Of a stretch of DNA of 64,000 bases, positions 26,201 through 32,674 are shown piece after piece (the stretch's first letter is position 1; each line of letters begins with the position of its first letter). Both the position numbers and the translations under genes were made by a program. The stretch is from an uncultured Clostridia bacterium (lineage in GTDB: Bacteria > Bacillota > Clostridia > Christensenellales > CAG-917): the NCBI GenBank assembly GCA_934277615.1, contig CAKQUV010000001.1, forward strand, positions 62,001 to 126,000. The letters run 5' to 3'. The notes under the pieces were generated by a model. It was given only the letters and a program-made list of their open reading frames with translations. It had not been told where the DNA came from and did not search any database.

Positions 26201-26685
26201 CCTGCCATAGTCAATCTGTCGGCAAGCGCCTGCGGCGAGATTATATCTTCCTTGTTTACGCAAACTGAATATTGCTTTATAAGACTTCTTTTGGGGAAGA
26301 ACTGAAGCAGCGAATCCGCCGACGCAACCACTATTTGCGCGTCGTCAAACGCCACGTCGCAAAGCGTGTTCATCCTCTCTCGAACGCTTTGAGCGGAGAA
26401 TGTTTTTCTTGGCAAAAGCACGTCGTCGCGATAGGGTAAATAGGACGTTTTTACGCCCCAGCTCTGCAATTTTCTCGCAAGCGATTTTGCTCCAAGACTA
26501 TCTGCCGTAACGACAAGTCTGCGTACGGGAAGTTGCGAAATTATATGTATCTTCGCCCCCTCGCAAACGCGCAATACGGAAACTGCCGACAATTTGTCGT
26601 CGGTCAGTCTTTTGGCGCCTATGCCGTTTAAGGACGATAGTTTTTCGCCTAAATTTGTAAGTTGTAATGCCTTCGGTGCGTTCAC
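23257..26685 (-). CDS. mfd: transcription-repair coupling factor Mfd
   Basis: 1,142 residues, the usual family length. Mfd displaces stalled RNA polymerase at DNA lesions and recruits UvrA. In order: UvrB-like N-terminal modules; the RNA-polymerase-interacting domain near residue 485 (KAGDYVVHRIHGVGL); a translocase with Walker A GDVGFGKTE near 631 and DEEQ box near 731; and the C-terminal inhibitory domain with GYEMYLELLDEAIQE. The frame is open to 26727, but that overlaps pth. GTG 26685, one base after the pth stop and preceded by AAGAGAT, gives a normal N-terminus. The order glmU-pth-mfd is standard in Firmicutes and implies one operon. Confidence 0.95.
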   Translation of the reverse strand: MNAPKALQLTNLGEKLSSLNGIGAKRLTDDKLSAVSVLRVCEGAKIHIISQLPVRRLVVTADSLGAKSLARKLQSWGVKTSYLPYRDDVLLPRKTFSAQSVRERMNTLCDVAFDDAQIVVASADSLLQFFPKRSLIKQYSVCVNKEDIISPQALADRLTMAGYKRQTMIADIGDFAVRGDIVDVFGIDGAAYRINFFDELVEDIRALDVESMLASNEVQGVRFAPVSDILLDEKGYESAIEQLSLHQDNKFALEVKEGLSVGSCDPSCVWALPFMKDCITPLLQFFDDDKPTLVIFDEPKVVFDKLQILAKEFDGRIKNLLEGGEILSTHKDVCVPLNEVKRELVFLRKMSFSSLSLNNQLFEPKYIIEPKTKPVTKYYLDPQTIVQDIRTFTLNGTKVIMACSSKERAKTVIDSLREYDVFATYSEDGNDDGAVLATPLCVETGVVYPAAKVCLVGVGECIGKHRGEDISVRGKEQALAPKAGDYVVHRIHGVGLCEGTTILKTGDFEKEYIVLKYKDGDTLYVATDQMNNLQRFVGEEHPALNKLGGKEFEREKEKVRKSVRKLAINLVELYAKREKQRGFKYSEDTVWQKEFEDNFEYEETPDQLKAIGEIKQDMESGRIMDRLLVGDVGFGKTEVAFRAMFKTVLDGKQAVLLAPTTILARQHYENLVKRLEPFGIKCGLLTRLQTSKDNATLLAELKDGTMHMVIATHKVLAKDVEFHDLGLLVLDEEQRFGVEHKEKLKERYPLVNVLTLSATPIPRTLNMSLTGVRDISMLETAPHGRLPVQTYVVSYSDSLCVDAITRELARGGQTLILLNNVEQLDPFANKIRSLCPDARVITAHGQMLAGQLEERMSAFYDKEFDVLVATTIIENGIDLPDANTLIVIDSGRFGLSQLYQLRGRVGRRGVLAHAYFTLPENGTLTDTAQKRLDSLLENTDIGSGFRIALADLSIRGAGNLLGAEQSGHIEKVGYEMYLELLDEAIQEVKTGVVKKENKDVEMKVDAAAFISDDYISGRDKLRVYKQISKVASVQARDSLIKELGEIYGPVDLPLENLINIALLKNLASNYDASRVIINRNGAGVNFYDADIFKNESLMRAVAENSGSVVLTTTIPPSMIFEVNKLTAEQKLKKLIDFFANIQ

Positions 26686-26686
26686 T

Positions 26687-27265
26687 TTATCTCTTGTTTG
26701 CAATCTCTTGCACTCGTTGTATATCAAGCCCTTCCATAAGAGCCAAAATGGCGTCGTCCGCCTTGTCTATTGCGCCTTGCAAAATTTGTTTGTTGTCAAA
26801 ATCGACCTTTGATAGTACAAAATCGATAAGTTCAACCTCTTTTTGTGCAAGTTCCTCCGTTTTTGTGCCTATGCGCACACGCTTGAAATCCTGCGTGTAA
26901 AGTTCCTTTACGATATTGCGCATACCGTTGTGTGTGCCTGCGCTGCCTTCCTCTCTTATGCGCAATTTCCCTATAGGCAAATCAACGTCGTCATAACACA
27001 CGATAAGGTCGTTTGCAATGTCGATATCGTATCTTGCGACAAGTTTTTTGACAGCCTCGCCGCTAAGGTTCATATATGTTTCGGGCTTGGCAAGCACAAA
27101 CTCCGCGCCCTTATAACTGCCTTTGCAAGTGCGCGCGTCGCATTCGGTCTTGTCAAACTTCACTTTGAGCCTTTTTGCCAAAGCGTCGATTGCCATAAAG
27201 CCGACGTTGTGATAGGTATTTTTGTACTTCATGCCGGGGTTGCCCAGCCCTACGACGAGTATCAT
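26687..27265 (-). CDS. pth: peptidyl-tRNA hydrolase
   Basis: 192 residues. It recycles peptidyl-tRNA released from ribosomes. All landmarks are present: LVVGLGNPG at the N-terminus, the catalytic His in YHNVGF near residue 20, KPETYMNLSG, and YDDVDLPIGKLR followed by GSAGTHNGM. The start ATG has GAGAGGA upstream. It lies between the glmU-like gene (22-base gap) and mfd (1-base gap). Confidence 0.96.
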   Translation of the reverse strand: MILVVGLGNPGMKYKNTYHNVGFMAIDALAKRLKVKFDKTECDARTCKGSYKGAEFVLAKPETYMNLSGEAVKKLVARYDIDIANDLIVCYDDVDLPIGKLRIREEGSAGTHNGMRNIVKELYTQDFKRVRIGTKTEELAQKEVELIDFVLSKVDFDNKQILQGAIDKADDAILALMEGLDIQRVQEIANKR

Positions 27266-27287
27266 ATCTTTTGTCCTCTCGAGATGA

Positions 27288-28307
27288 TTACTTTTTGATT
27301 TTTGTATCTTGCCGCACTCTGCCTATCGTGAACGAGCCGTCCTCGATATCCCTTGTTACCGTCGTGCCTGCCGCAATAAATGCGTTGTCGCCAACAACCA
27401 CGGGCGCGATGAGATTGGTGTTTGCGCCGATAAAGCAATTGCATCCGACAGTGGTCTTGTGCTTGTACGCGCCGTCGTAATTGCAAAACACACTGCCGCA
27501 TCCGACGTTTGTACGCTCGCCCACGTCCGCGTCGCCTATATACGTAAGATGCGCCGCTTTGACGCCCTCTCTCAAAGTGGAAGCCTTGACCTCGACAAAA
27601 TCGCCCACACGGCAATTTTTGCCTATCGTTGCGCCTCGAAGCCTTGCAAACGGTCCTACCGTTGCGCGCGCGTGCACGTGCGAGCATACTACGTATGAAT
27701 ACTCCACGCTCGCCCCGTCAATCACGCTGTCTTTGACATACGAGCCTGCGACCTTTGCGCCGTTCATAATAACGCTTTCGCCCTCTATGCGAGTGTAAGG
27801 CAATATTTCCACACCGCTTTCAATATTGACAGTGTCGTCTATAAAAGTGGTTTGTTTGTCCAAAATCCGCACCCCTCGCGACAAATAGTCGTCAAGAATT
27901 GCGTCTTTTAGCAAATTATACACCACATTATAAGATTTTGCATCATCAATCTTAAAAAAAGCCCTATCCGACGAAAAAATGCCCTTATTTGCGCTTTTTC
28001 CGATACAGATTTTGGCTGTCGGATTGTTTTTTCCAAGCCCGACGCACTCGATATTCTCCGCGCGCATACGTCTGACAAGCGAAAAAACGTCGCTTTTTTT
28101 GACAAGCGGCATGTCGAGCGTGAGTACGACATTGACGTACCCGTCCAAAAGCGCGACTTCCTCTTTGTATGCGCCGATTTTTGCAATGCGGCAATCGGGC
28201 GCGCCGAAATCTGCAAACTCCCTTATCGCAAAATCTCCCACACGCCGCCCGAGCATGGCCTCTTGCGACCATTTGTTTTCCACGAAAATAATATTGTACT
28301 TATCCAT
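27288..28307 (-). CDS. GlmU-like protein with degenerate N-terminal domain
   Basis: 339 residues against about 455 for normal GlmU. The C-terminal left-handed beta-helix is well kept: FVEVKASTLREG, the catalytic His in KAAHLTYIGDA, CNYDGAYKHKTTVG and IAPVVVGDNAFIAAG, so glucosamine-1-phosphate acetyltransfer is plausible. The N-terminal uridylyltransferase half is shortened. The GxGTRMxS nucleotide loop is absent and only an LTLDMPLV stretch recalls the fold, so UDP-GlcNAc formation is unlikely. A second pyrophosphorylase would be needed elsewhere. No Shine-Dalgarno precedes ATG 28307; TTGCAA-N19-TATAGT ends five bases upstream. It probably opens the pth-mfd operon. Confidence 0.8.
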   Translation of the reverse strand: MDKYNIIFVENKWSQEAMLGRRVGDFAIREFADFGAPDCRIAKIGAYKEEVALLDGYVNVVLTLDMPLVKKSDVFSLVRRMRAENIECVGLGKNNPTAKICIGKSANKGIFSSDRAFFKIDDAKSYNVVYNLLKDAILDDYLSRGVRILDKQTTFIDDTVNIESGVEILPYTRIEGESVIMNGAKVAGSYVKDSVIDGASVEYSYVVCSHVHARATVGPFARLRGATIGKNCRVGDFVEVKASTLREGVKAAHLTYIGDADVGERTNVGCGSVFCNYDGAYKHKTTVGCNCFIGANTNLIAPVVVGDNAFIAAGTTVTRDIEDGSFTIGRVRQDTKIKK

Positions 28308-28360
28308 ACCATACTATATTCTTTTTTTGAAAAATGCTTGCAAAAGCGCGACATAATTTT

Positions 28361-28390
28361 TTGCAATTCGATACATCAAAATGCTATATT
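28361..28390 (+). promoter_or_regulatory. promoter of the structured small-ORF transcript
   Basis: TTGCAA (28361-28366), 18 bases, TATATT (28385-28390), with a start site near 28397. It is divergent from the glmU-like gene. Confidence 0.65.
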
Positions 28391-28448
28391 CTCCTCGTCG
28401 GGCACAACAGGGCTCTCGCGGTAGCAATCAATTCAAAGGGAGACTGTT

Positions 28449-28616
28449 ATGGATAATAAAAAGAAAAAGATCATAGTTATCATCATTGCAACAATCGTAT
28501 CGCTCGTAACGTCAATTGCAGGTTGCCTTCTCGGCATTCCCAAGGACGCTTTCGACAACGCGCTCACAAGCACGGAAATAGTTGAAATACTCGATGCGGA
28601 CGAGATTCCGCAATAA
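28449..28616 (+). CDS. small lipoprotein-like peptide, 55 residues
   Basis: A short frame with a good ribosome site, AAAGGGAG, six bases before the ATG. The peptide starts MDNKKKK, has a hydrophobic stretch (residues 8-25) and a lipobox-like IAGC with Cys26, leaving a mature peptide of 30 acidic residues ending in DADEIPQ. This suggests export and lipidation. I know no family. It has its own promoter and terminator and lies inside predicted RNA structure, between the divergent glmU-like gene and the convergent tadA. Confidence 0.6.
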   Translation: MDNKKKKIIVIIIATIVSLVTSIAGCLLGIPKDAFDNALTSTEIVEILDADEIPQ

Positions 28617-28660
28617 AACTGTTCTCGGCAGATAGCAACAAACTCGCAGCCCGCCCGACG

Positions 28661-28708
28661 CTCACGTGGCGAAGCCTACCGCCAACGCTTGCCATGCAAG
28701 CGCGTGAG
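28661..28708 (+). other. compact RNA three-way junction
   Basis: P1 CTCACG (28661-28666) pairs with CGTGAG (28703-28708). Inside it, TGGCG/CGCCA (28667-28671 and 28680-28684) and CGCTTG/CAAGCG (28686-28691 and 28697-28702) form two hairpins. All three helices are perfect and only A28685 is unpaired in the junction, so nearly every base is used. It lies in the 3' part of the small-ORF transcript. Confidence 0.6.
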
Positions 28709-28747
28709 TACATAACATTCACTCCCTCTATTCTCTCTTTGAAAAGG

Positions 28748-28782
28748 AAATCGAGCCATCTCGGCTCGATTTTCTTTTTTTA
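28748..28782 (+). terminator. strong intrinsic terminator
   Basis: AAATCGAGCC (28748-28757), loop ATCTC, GGCTCGATTT (28763-28772), then TCTTTTTTTAT. It ends the small-ORF transcript. On the minus strand it lies just past the tadA stop and may also serve that gene. Confidence 0.9.
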
Positions 28783-29247
28783 TATTGTTTGATTTTGTTT
28801 TCTCTTCCGCTTGAAAAAAGATGATAATAAAGCAGAACATTCCTCTTTTAAATAGCCCCCTGAAACGGACACATTATGATTGAATAAGTTATTTTCAAAC
28901 AAATTGATTTTTGAGCCGCAAGCGCCCGTCTTTTCATCGTATGCGCCGAAATATAGAGCACGAATTCGAGAATTTATCATTGCGCCGGCGCACATAGAGC
29001 AAGGCTCGAGCGTAACGTAAACGTCGCAATCTTCAAGCCACCAATTGCCCACGACGTCCGTCGCTTTGGACAACGCAACGATTTCCGCATGACAGATTGC
29101 ATTGTTCTTTCTTTCTTTGAAATTGGTGCCCTCGGCGATAATCTCACCGCCCTTAACAACCACCGCTCCGACAGGAACTTCATCAAAACTTGCGCTCTCT
29201 TTTGCAAGCTCGATTGCCCGTTTCATAAACTTTTCTTCATAAGCCAT
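28780..29247 (-). CDS. tadA: tRNA adenosine(34) deaminase TadA
   Basis: 155 residues. It deaminates the wobble adenosine of tRNA-Arg(ACG) to inosine. The zinc-dependent cytidine-deaminase fold shows HAE near residue 53 (Zn ligand and proton-shuttle Glu) and PCSMCAGA near 85-90 (two Cys ligands). VPVGAVVVKGGEIIAEG is typical of the family. Other deaminases share these motifs, but length and sequence favour TadA. The Shine-Dalgarno is weak. The repeat region lies immediately upstream. Confidence 0.9.
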   Translation of the reverse strand: MAYEEKFMKRAIELAKESASFDEVPVGAVVVKGGEIIAEGTNFKERKNNAICHAEIVALSKATDVVGNWWLEDCDVYVTLEPCSMCAGAMINSRIRALYFGAYDEKTGACGSKINLFENNLFNHNVSVSGGYLKEECSALLSSFFKRKRKQNQTI

Positions 29248-29289
29248 ATTGCACCATTTGACAGTTTATCGTGTTGTTTTGATAGCTTT

Positions 29290-30162
29290 AACTACCGATT
29301 GCATAAACTATTAATTAATAATTTAATGCAAGCTTCCCCCTTCCTTATGTGTTTGGACTTCGGCGTTTGCGCACCGCAATCCGCCTCGTTCGCTTTGGCT
29401 ACGACACATTCACCGAATGTGTCGCTTAACGCGTCGCGCCCATATTCCGTTCCCCCTCTGCGCTTTGCTTGAGGGAACCCACGGAACTGCTCCGCAGGGG
29501 GCAACACGACGCGATTGACTTCGTAACAATCGCTATTCCGTCGCTTCGCTCCTTACAACGCTCGCATAGATAGGGACATTTCTCTTATTATGCCACTGCG
29601 CTTTGTGCGCCGGCTACGCAACAACACGGCGCTGTCGCTTGTACTACACCCACAAGGCTCCCACACACAAAAGACAAGCGAACAAAAGTATGATATCAAA
29701 GATGAAAGCGCAGTCTTTTGTGTGAAGGGAAAAAGGAGCACCAAGGCAAAAAGCAAGCAATTGACATCTTTAGCAATTGCGGCTAAAAGCCTTGTGTGTG
29801 ACGCAAGCTCGGCGCTCGATGCGGTCGGCGCCCTGCGCCTCCAACTCCGAATAGGCACATTCCGTTAATAAGTTCACTTCCCGCGATTGTTCGCTCAATG
29901 GTGTCCTCATGTAATGAGGGCGATATTGAGATAAAGAACAAGGCACCGTGTATCCGATACAAAACCCAACGTACAAAGCGTACATGATTTTGTAGCGGAT
30001 GAGCGGTAACGCAGTTATTTGCTCAATAGCGACTTCATGTAATGAGGGCGATATTGAGATAAAGAACAAGGAAGATGCGTTTTCACGGCAACCCTAATTT
30101 ACTATGCGTAAATGAGTTGTCGAGCAAATGTGTCTGACGCAGTTATTTGCTCAATAGTGTCC
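29290..30162. repeat. non-coding dispersed repeat, copy 1
   Basis: About 870 bases between tadA and rlmH without a credible gene; short frames here lack ribosome sites and read across repeat units. It is collinear with 41620-42185: shared blocks include a TTTAATGCAA-C-CCCCCTT start, an ATAGATAGG block, a CTACGCAACAACAC block (around 29620 and 41870) and an identical 28-base block at 29843-29870 and 41946-41973. The right end abuts, and slightly overlaps, the rlmH stop codon. It could be a decayed mobile element or a family of intergenic repeats. Confidence 0.6.
29894..30058. repeat. tandem hairpin units inside repeat copy 1
   Basis: A unit of about 125 bases occurs twice, with a partial third at about 30140-30185. 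Each carries a hairpin: CTCAAT, CCTCAT (or TTCAT), GTA, ATGAGG, ATTGAG, at 29894-29930 and 30022-30058. A 36-base identical string starting CATGTAATGAGGGCG is present in both full units. Confidence 0.65.
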
Positions 30163-30621
30163 TCATTTATGATAGGGGGTGTTATTGATTATACTCAAAG
30201 CACGGTAAACTTGTTCGCAGAGCATTACCCTAAAAAGTTGATGCGGGAAAGTGCCCAAAGAGAACGACAGGAGCAGGTCTGCTTTTTTGCGGAGGTCGTC
30301 AGTATGACCGTGGCTGCCGCCGATAAGGAAGGAAAACTCGCTTTCGCCGCCGGAGCACTTGGATTTTATGAGGTCTGCAAGACCTTCGCTGGATAGTTGT
30401 TTGCCTCGCATATCCATTGCGATGACAAAGCCTTTGGCTTTGGATAGCAGTTGCTCGCTTTCGATTTTGCGCTGCTCGTCGGGGGTTTTGGACGGGGGCG
30501 CGTCGGGAAGTTCGATTATCTTCACTTCGGCAAAGCGCGAACAACGCTTGATATACTCGTTGATTGCGTCGGTGAAATATTTTTCTTTGATTTTGCCGAT
30601 TGCGATTATGTTTATCTTCAT
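30163..30621 (-). CDS. rlmH: 23S rRNA (pseudouridine1915-N3)-methyltransferase RlmH
   Basis: 152 residues. A SPOUT methyltransferase acting on 70S ribosomes at helix 69. It shows MKINIIAIGKIKEKYF, the SAM-binding FLIGGSHGH and the C-terminal HQLFRVMLCEQVYRA...PYHK. The start ATG 30621 overlaps the stop of the upstream CPBP gene by four bases (ATGA); a GTG at 30636 is less likely. It is the last gene of the walJ-CPBP-CPBP-rlmH operon. Confidence 0.96.
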   Translation of the reverse strand: MKINIIAIGKIKEKYFTDAINEYIKRCSRFAEVKIIELPDAPPSKTPDEQRKIESEQLLSKAKGFVIAMDMRGKQLSSEGLADLIKSKCSGGESEFSFLIGGSHGHTDDLRKKADLLLSFSLGTFPHQLFRVMLCEQVYRALSIINNTPYHK

Positions 30622-31583
30622 CTCGTCATACCCCACACAAAGCTGAACAACGTTGCGACTATACCGACCGCAACGGTGAGGATAAACGGTATATCCTTAT
30701 GGATTGGCGTTACGTCAACGTCGGACAATTCGAAAGGCACTTTGGATATGCGCTCTTCTTTGACGCAATTTTTGCGCATAAGGAAGAAGAACAGCACGAG
30801 CAAGCCTGCGCAGACAAGCACGAGCAGTGCGCCGATCAAAAGACCGAGCGTCGAGGAATAAAACCAGTTTTGAATGGTTGCGAGAAAATCGAATGCGCCG
30901 CCGTTTTGGTCAATATAGCCCGAAATCACGCTGAAACCGTTGTTGGCGATATGCAACACGATGCCCGGCCAAACGGAGCCGGTATAATACATCATAAGCG
31001 CGATTGTTGCGCCAAAGAAGAATGTATAGCCCGTTTGCACGATGTTTTGGTGCATAAGCGAGAACAAAAGCGCAGATACAAGCACAAATTTCCACTTGCT
31101 TTCCTTGTATCCCGCGTAAATCAAGCCTCTGTGAGCCACTTCCTCAAATACGCCGGGTAGTACCGCCACCAAAAACAATTCTTTGAATAATACGCCAACA
31201 CTGCTATAATCGGTGGATGACGAAATGTGCGTAAACCCCATCATTCGGAGCGCAATTTGCCACACAAGCGAGATGCCGCTCGACACCGCTATTGTAAAAA
31301 CGCACATGGGAACAATCAAAAGCCAGTTTTTCCAAGACACTTTTCTTACGCCGAAATCGCTTGCCACAATTTTTGCGCTCTCGCCCCTCTTGCGAGCGGA
31401 CAGACAGTATCCGAAAATGCTGACAAAACCAAAAATCGCAATCTGCACGACGCACGTGAAAAGTGCGTCGGCGTCCTCAACGCCGAGCGCGGAATAGACA
31501 TCGAGCGCGGACGCGACTCTCAAAAGCAACGTCAACAAAACGACGATAAAATATGTGATGCCGACATTGAGCCTTTTTGTCAT
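30618..31583 (-). CDS. CPBP-family intramembrane glutamic protease (second of pair)
   Basis: 321 residues, about eight membrane helices. The CPBP/Rce1/Abi signature is complete: FEEVAHRG (EExxxR), FSLMH (FxxxH) and LHIANNG (HxxxN). Relatives are glutamate-dependent intramembrane proteases that process prenylated or bacteriocin-type peptides or cleave anti-sigma factors. The frame extends upstream to 31721, but ATG 31583 overlaps the previous stop by four bases and begins MTKRLNVGITYF, a normal membrane start. The cytoplasmic tail (RISKVPFELSDVDVTPIHKD) ends in a last helix. Confidence 0.85.
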   Translation of the reverse strand: MTKRLNVGITYFIVVLLTLLLRVASALDVYSALGVEDADALFTCVVQIAIFGFVSIFGYCLSARKRGESAKIVASDFGVRKVSWKNWLLIVPMCVFTIAVSSGISLVWQIALRMMGFTHISSSTDYSSVGVLFKELFLVAVLPGVFEEVAHRGLIYAGYKESKWKFVLVSALLFSLMHQNIVQTGYTFFFGATIALMMYYTGSVWPGIVLHIANNGFSVISGYIDQNGGAFDFLATIQNWFYSSTLGLLIGALLVLVCAGLLVLFFFLMRKNCVKEERISKVPFELSDVDVTPIHKDIPFILTVAVGIVATLFSFVWGMTR

Positions 31584-32674
31584 ATCAACCCCACGATAAA
31601 GCCGTACAGCCAGTATACGCACACAAATGCGAGAGCGATCCATACGCCAATCATATTTTGGTTTTTGCCGACATATTCGACCGCATTGCTCTCTTCGAGC
31701 GAATAAGTAATCTTTCTCCAACCGCTTTTCGTGAAAAGTGATTTGAAGAATTTTCCGAATCCTACAAAGAACTTATCTTTGCTCGTATCCGTTGACGTCG
31801 CGACGATTGTGAACCCGTCCTCTTCATACACGCTCTTTACGCCGCCGTCCGCCGATTTCGGCGTGCCCGCGCGGTAGAACGCATATAGCAAAAACACGAG
31901 CAAAATCAAGCCTACCACCACGCTTGCGAAACCCGTAAGCCAGTTGTAATAGCCGAGTTTTGCGTATATCGCGTCCACTTGCGGAATATACGCGGTGAGC
32001 GTGATACTGATAAAGTTGTTTACAAAGTGCACTATGACGCTTGCCCATAGCGAACCTGACGTTGCGACTACAAGCGCAAGCACTACGCCCAGCCCGAATT
32101 GATGCACTGTTTGCACGGGATTTGCATGCATAAGACTGAACATAAGCGCGGACATAAGCACGCCGAACCACACGTTGCGAGTGGACAATCCCGGAAAAAG
32201 ATTGCCTCTTATGAGCAATTCCTCGCCGAAAGCCGGAAGTACTGCCATCAAAAGCAAGGATAAAAAGTAAATCCCGACATTGGAATAATCGGGCATCGCA
32301 ACGCCCGAACCGTGATAGCCGATAACGTTCAAAAACGCTGTCCAAGCGTTTGCGAGTGGCAAAAACACAAGGATAGTTGCGATTGCGATAAACGGAAGAA
32401 CGGTTATTTGCAAAGCGTTGAGCTTGCCTTTCATCTTCGCCACGTAAACCAAGTCGTATTTCCGCACTTTGGAGTATACGAGCACAGCGCCCACAAAACC
32501 GACCTGCATAAGCGCATATCCGCACCACGAGTAGACGTTCATTCCGTCAAAAGACGTGTCCAAAACGCCTGTCGCACGCAAAATCAAGGACAAAAACATA
32601 GACAGCAAACTGCCTGCGCATATTCCCAAAAGATATATCGAAGAGCCTTCGCTCGCGCCTATCGTTCTTCTCAT
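31580..32674 (-). CDS. CPBP-family intramembrane glutamic protease (first of pair)
   Basis: 364 residues, about eight membrane helices. Active-site motifs: GEELLIRG (EExxxR), FSLMH (FxxxH) and VHFVNNF (HxxxN). It is clearly a paralogue of the next gene, with similar order and a similar cytoplasmic C-terminal region ahead of a final helix. ATG 32674 overlaps the walJ stop by four bases. In many Firmicutes the space between walJ and rlmH holds an HtrA-type protease gene; here two CPBP proteases occupy it. Confidence 0.86.
   Translation of the reverse strand: MRRTIGASEGSSIYLLGICAGSLLSMFLSLILRATGVLDTSFDGMNVYSWCGYALMQVGFVGAVLVYSKVRKYDLVYVAKMKGKLNALQITVLPFIAIATILVFLPLANAWTAFLNVIGYHGSGVAMPDYSNVGIYFLSLLLMAVLPAFGEELLIRGNLFPGLSTRNVWFGVLMSALMFSLMHANPVQTVHQFGLGVVLALVVATSGSLWASVIVHFVNNFISITLTAYIPQVDAIYAKLGYYNWLTGFASVVVGLILLVFLLYAFYRAGTPKSADGGVKSVYEEDGFTIVATSTDTSKDKFFVGFGKFFKSLFTKSGWRKITYSLEESNAVEYVGKNQNMIGVWIALAFVCVYWLYGFIVGLI

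Larger units (their letters stand above)
28396..28783 (+). ncRNA. candidate structured RNA enclosing a small ORF
   Basis: Between a promoter (28361-28390) and a strong terminator (28748-28782) the predicted transcript of about 385 bases has extensive pairing. Its 5' end CGTCGGGC (28396-28403) is perfectly complementary to GCCCGACG (28653-28660), and GGGCT (28410-28414) to AGCCC (28648-28652), giving a 13-bp long-range helix with a one-sided bulge around the ORF. Directly after it lies a compact three-way junction, 28661-28708. I cannot match it to a named RNA class from memory. It could be a structured mRNA or a non-coding RNA whose ORF is incidental. Confidence 0.5.

Noticed and set aside
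28396..28783. tmRNA, RNase P RNA or SRP RNA in the structured transcript
   Set aside because: None of the conserved cores of these RNAs (tRNA-like ends with TTCGA, the P4 region, the SRP GGAA loop region) can be found.
29292..30069. Short minus-strand frames of 71-101 codons between tadA and rlmH
   Set aside because: They cross tandem repeat units, lack Shine-Dalgarno sequences and are not matched by a coding frame in repeat copy 2.
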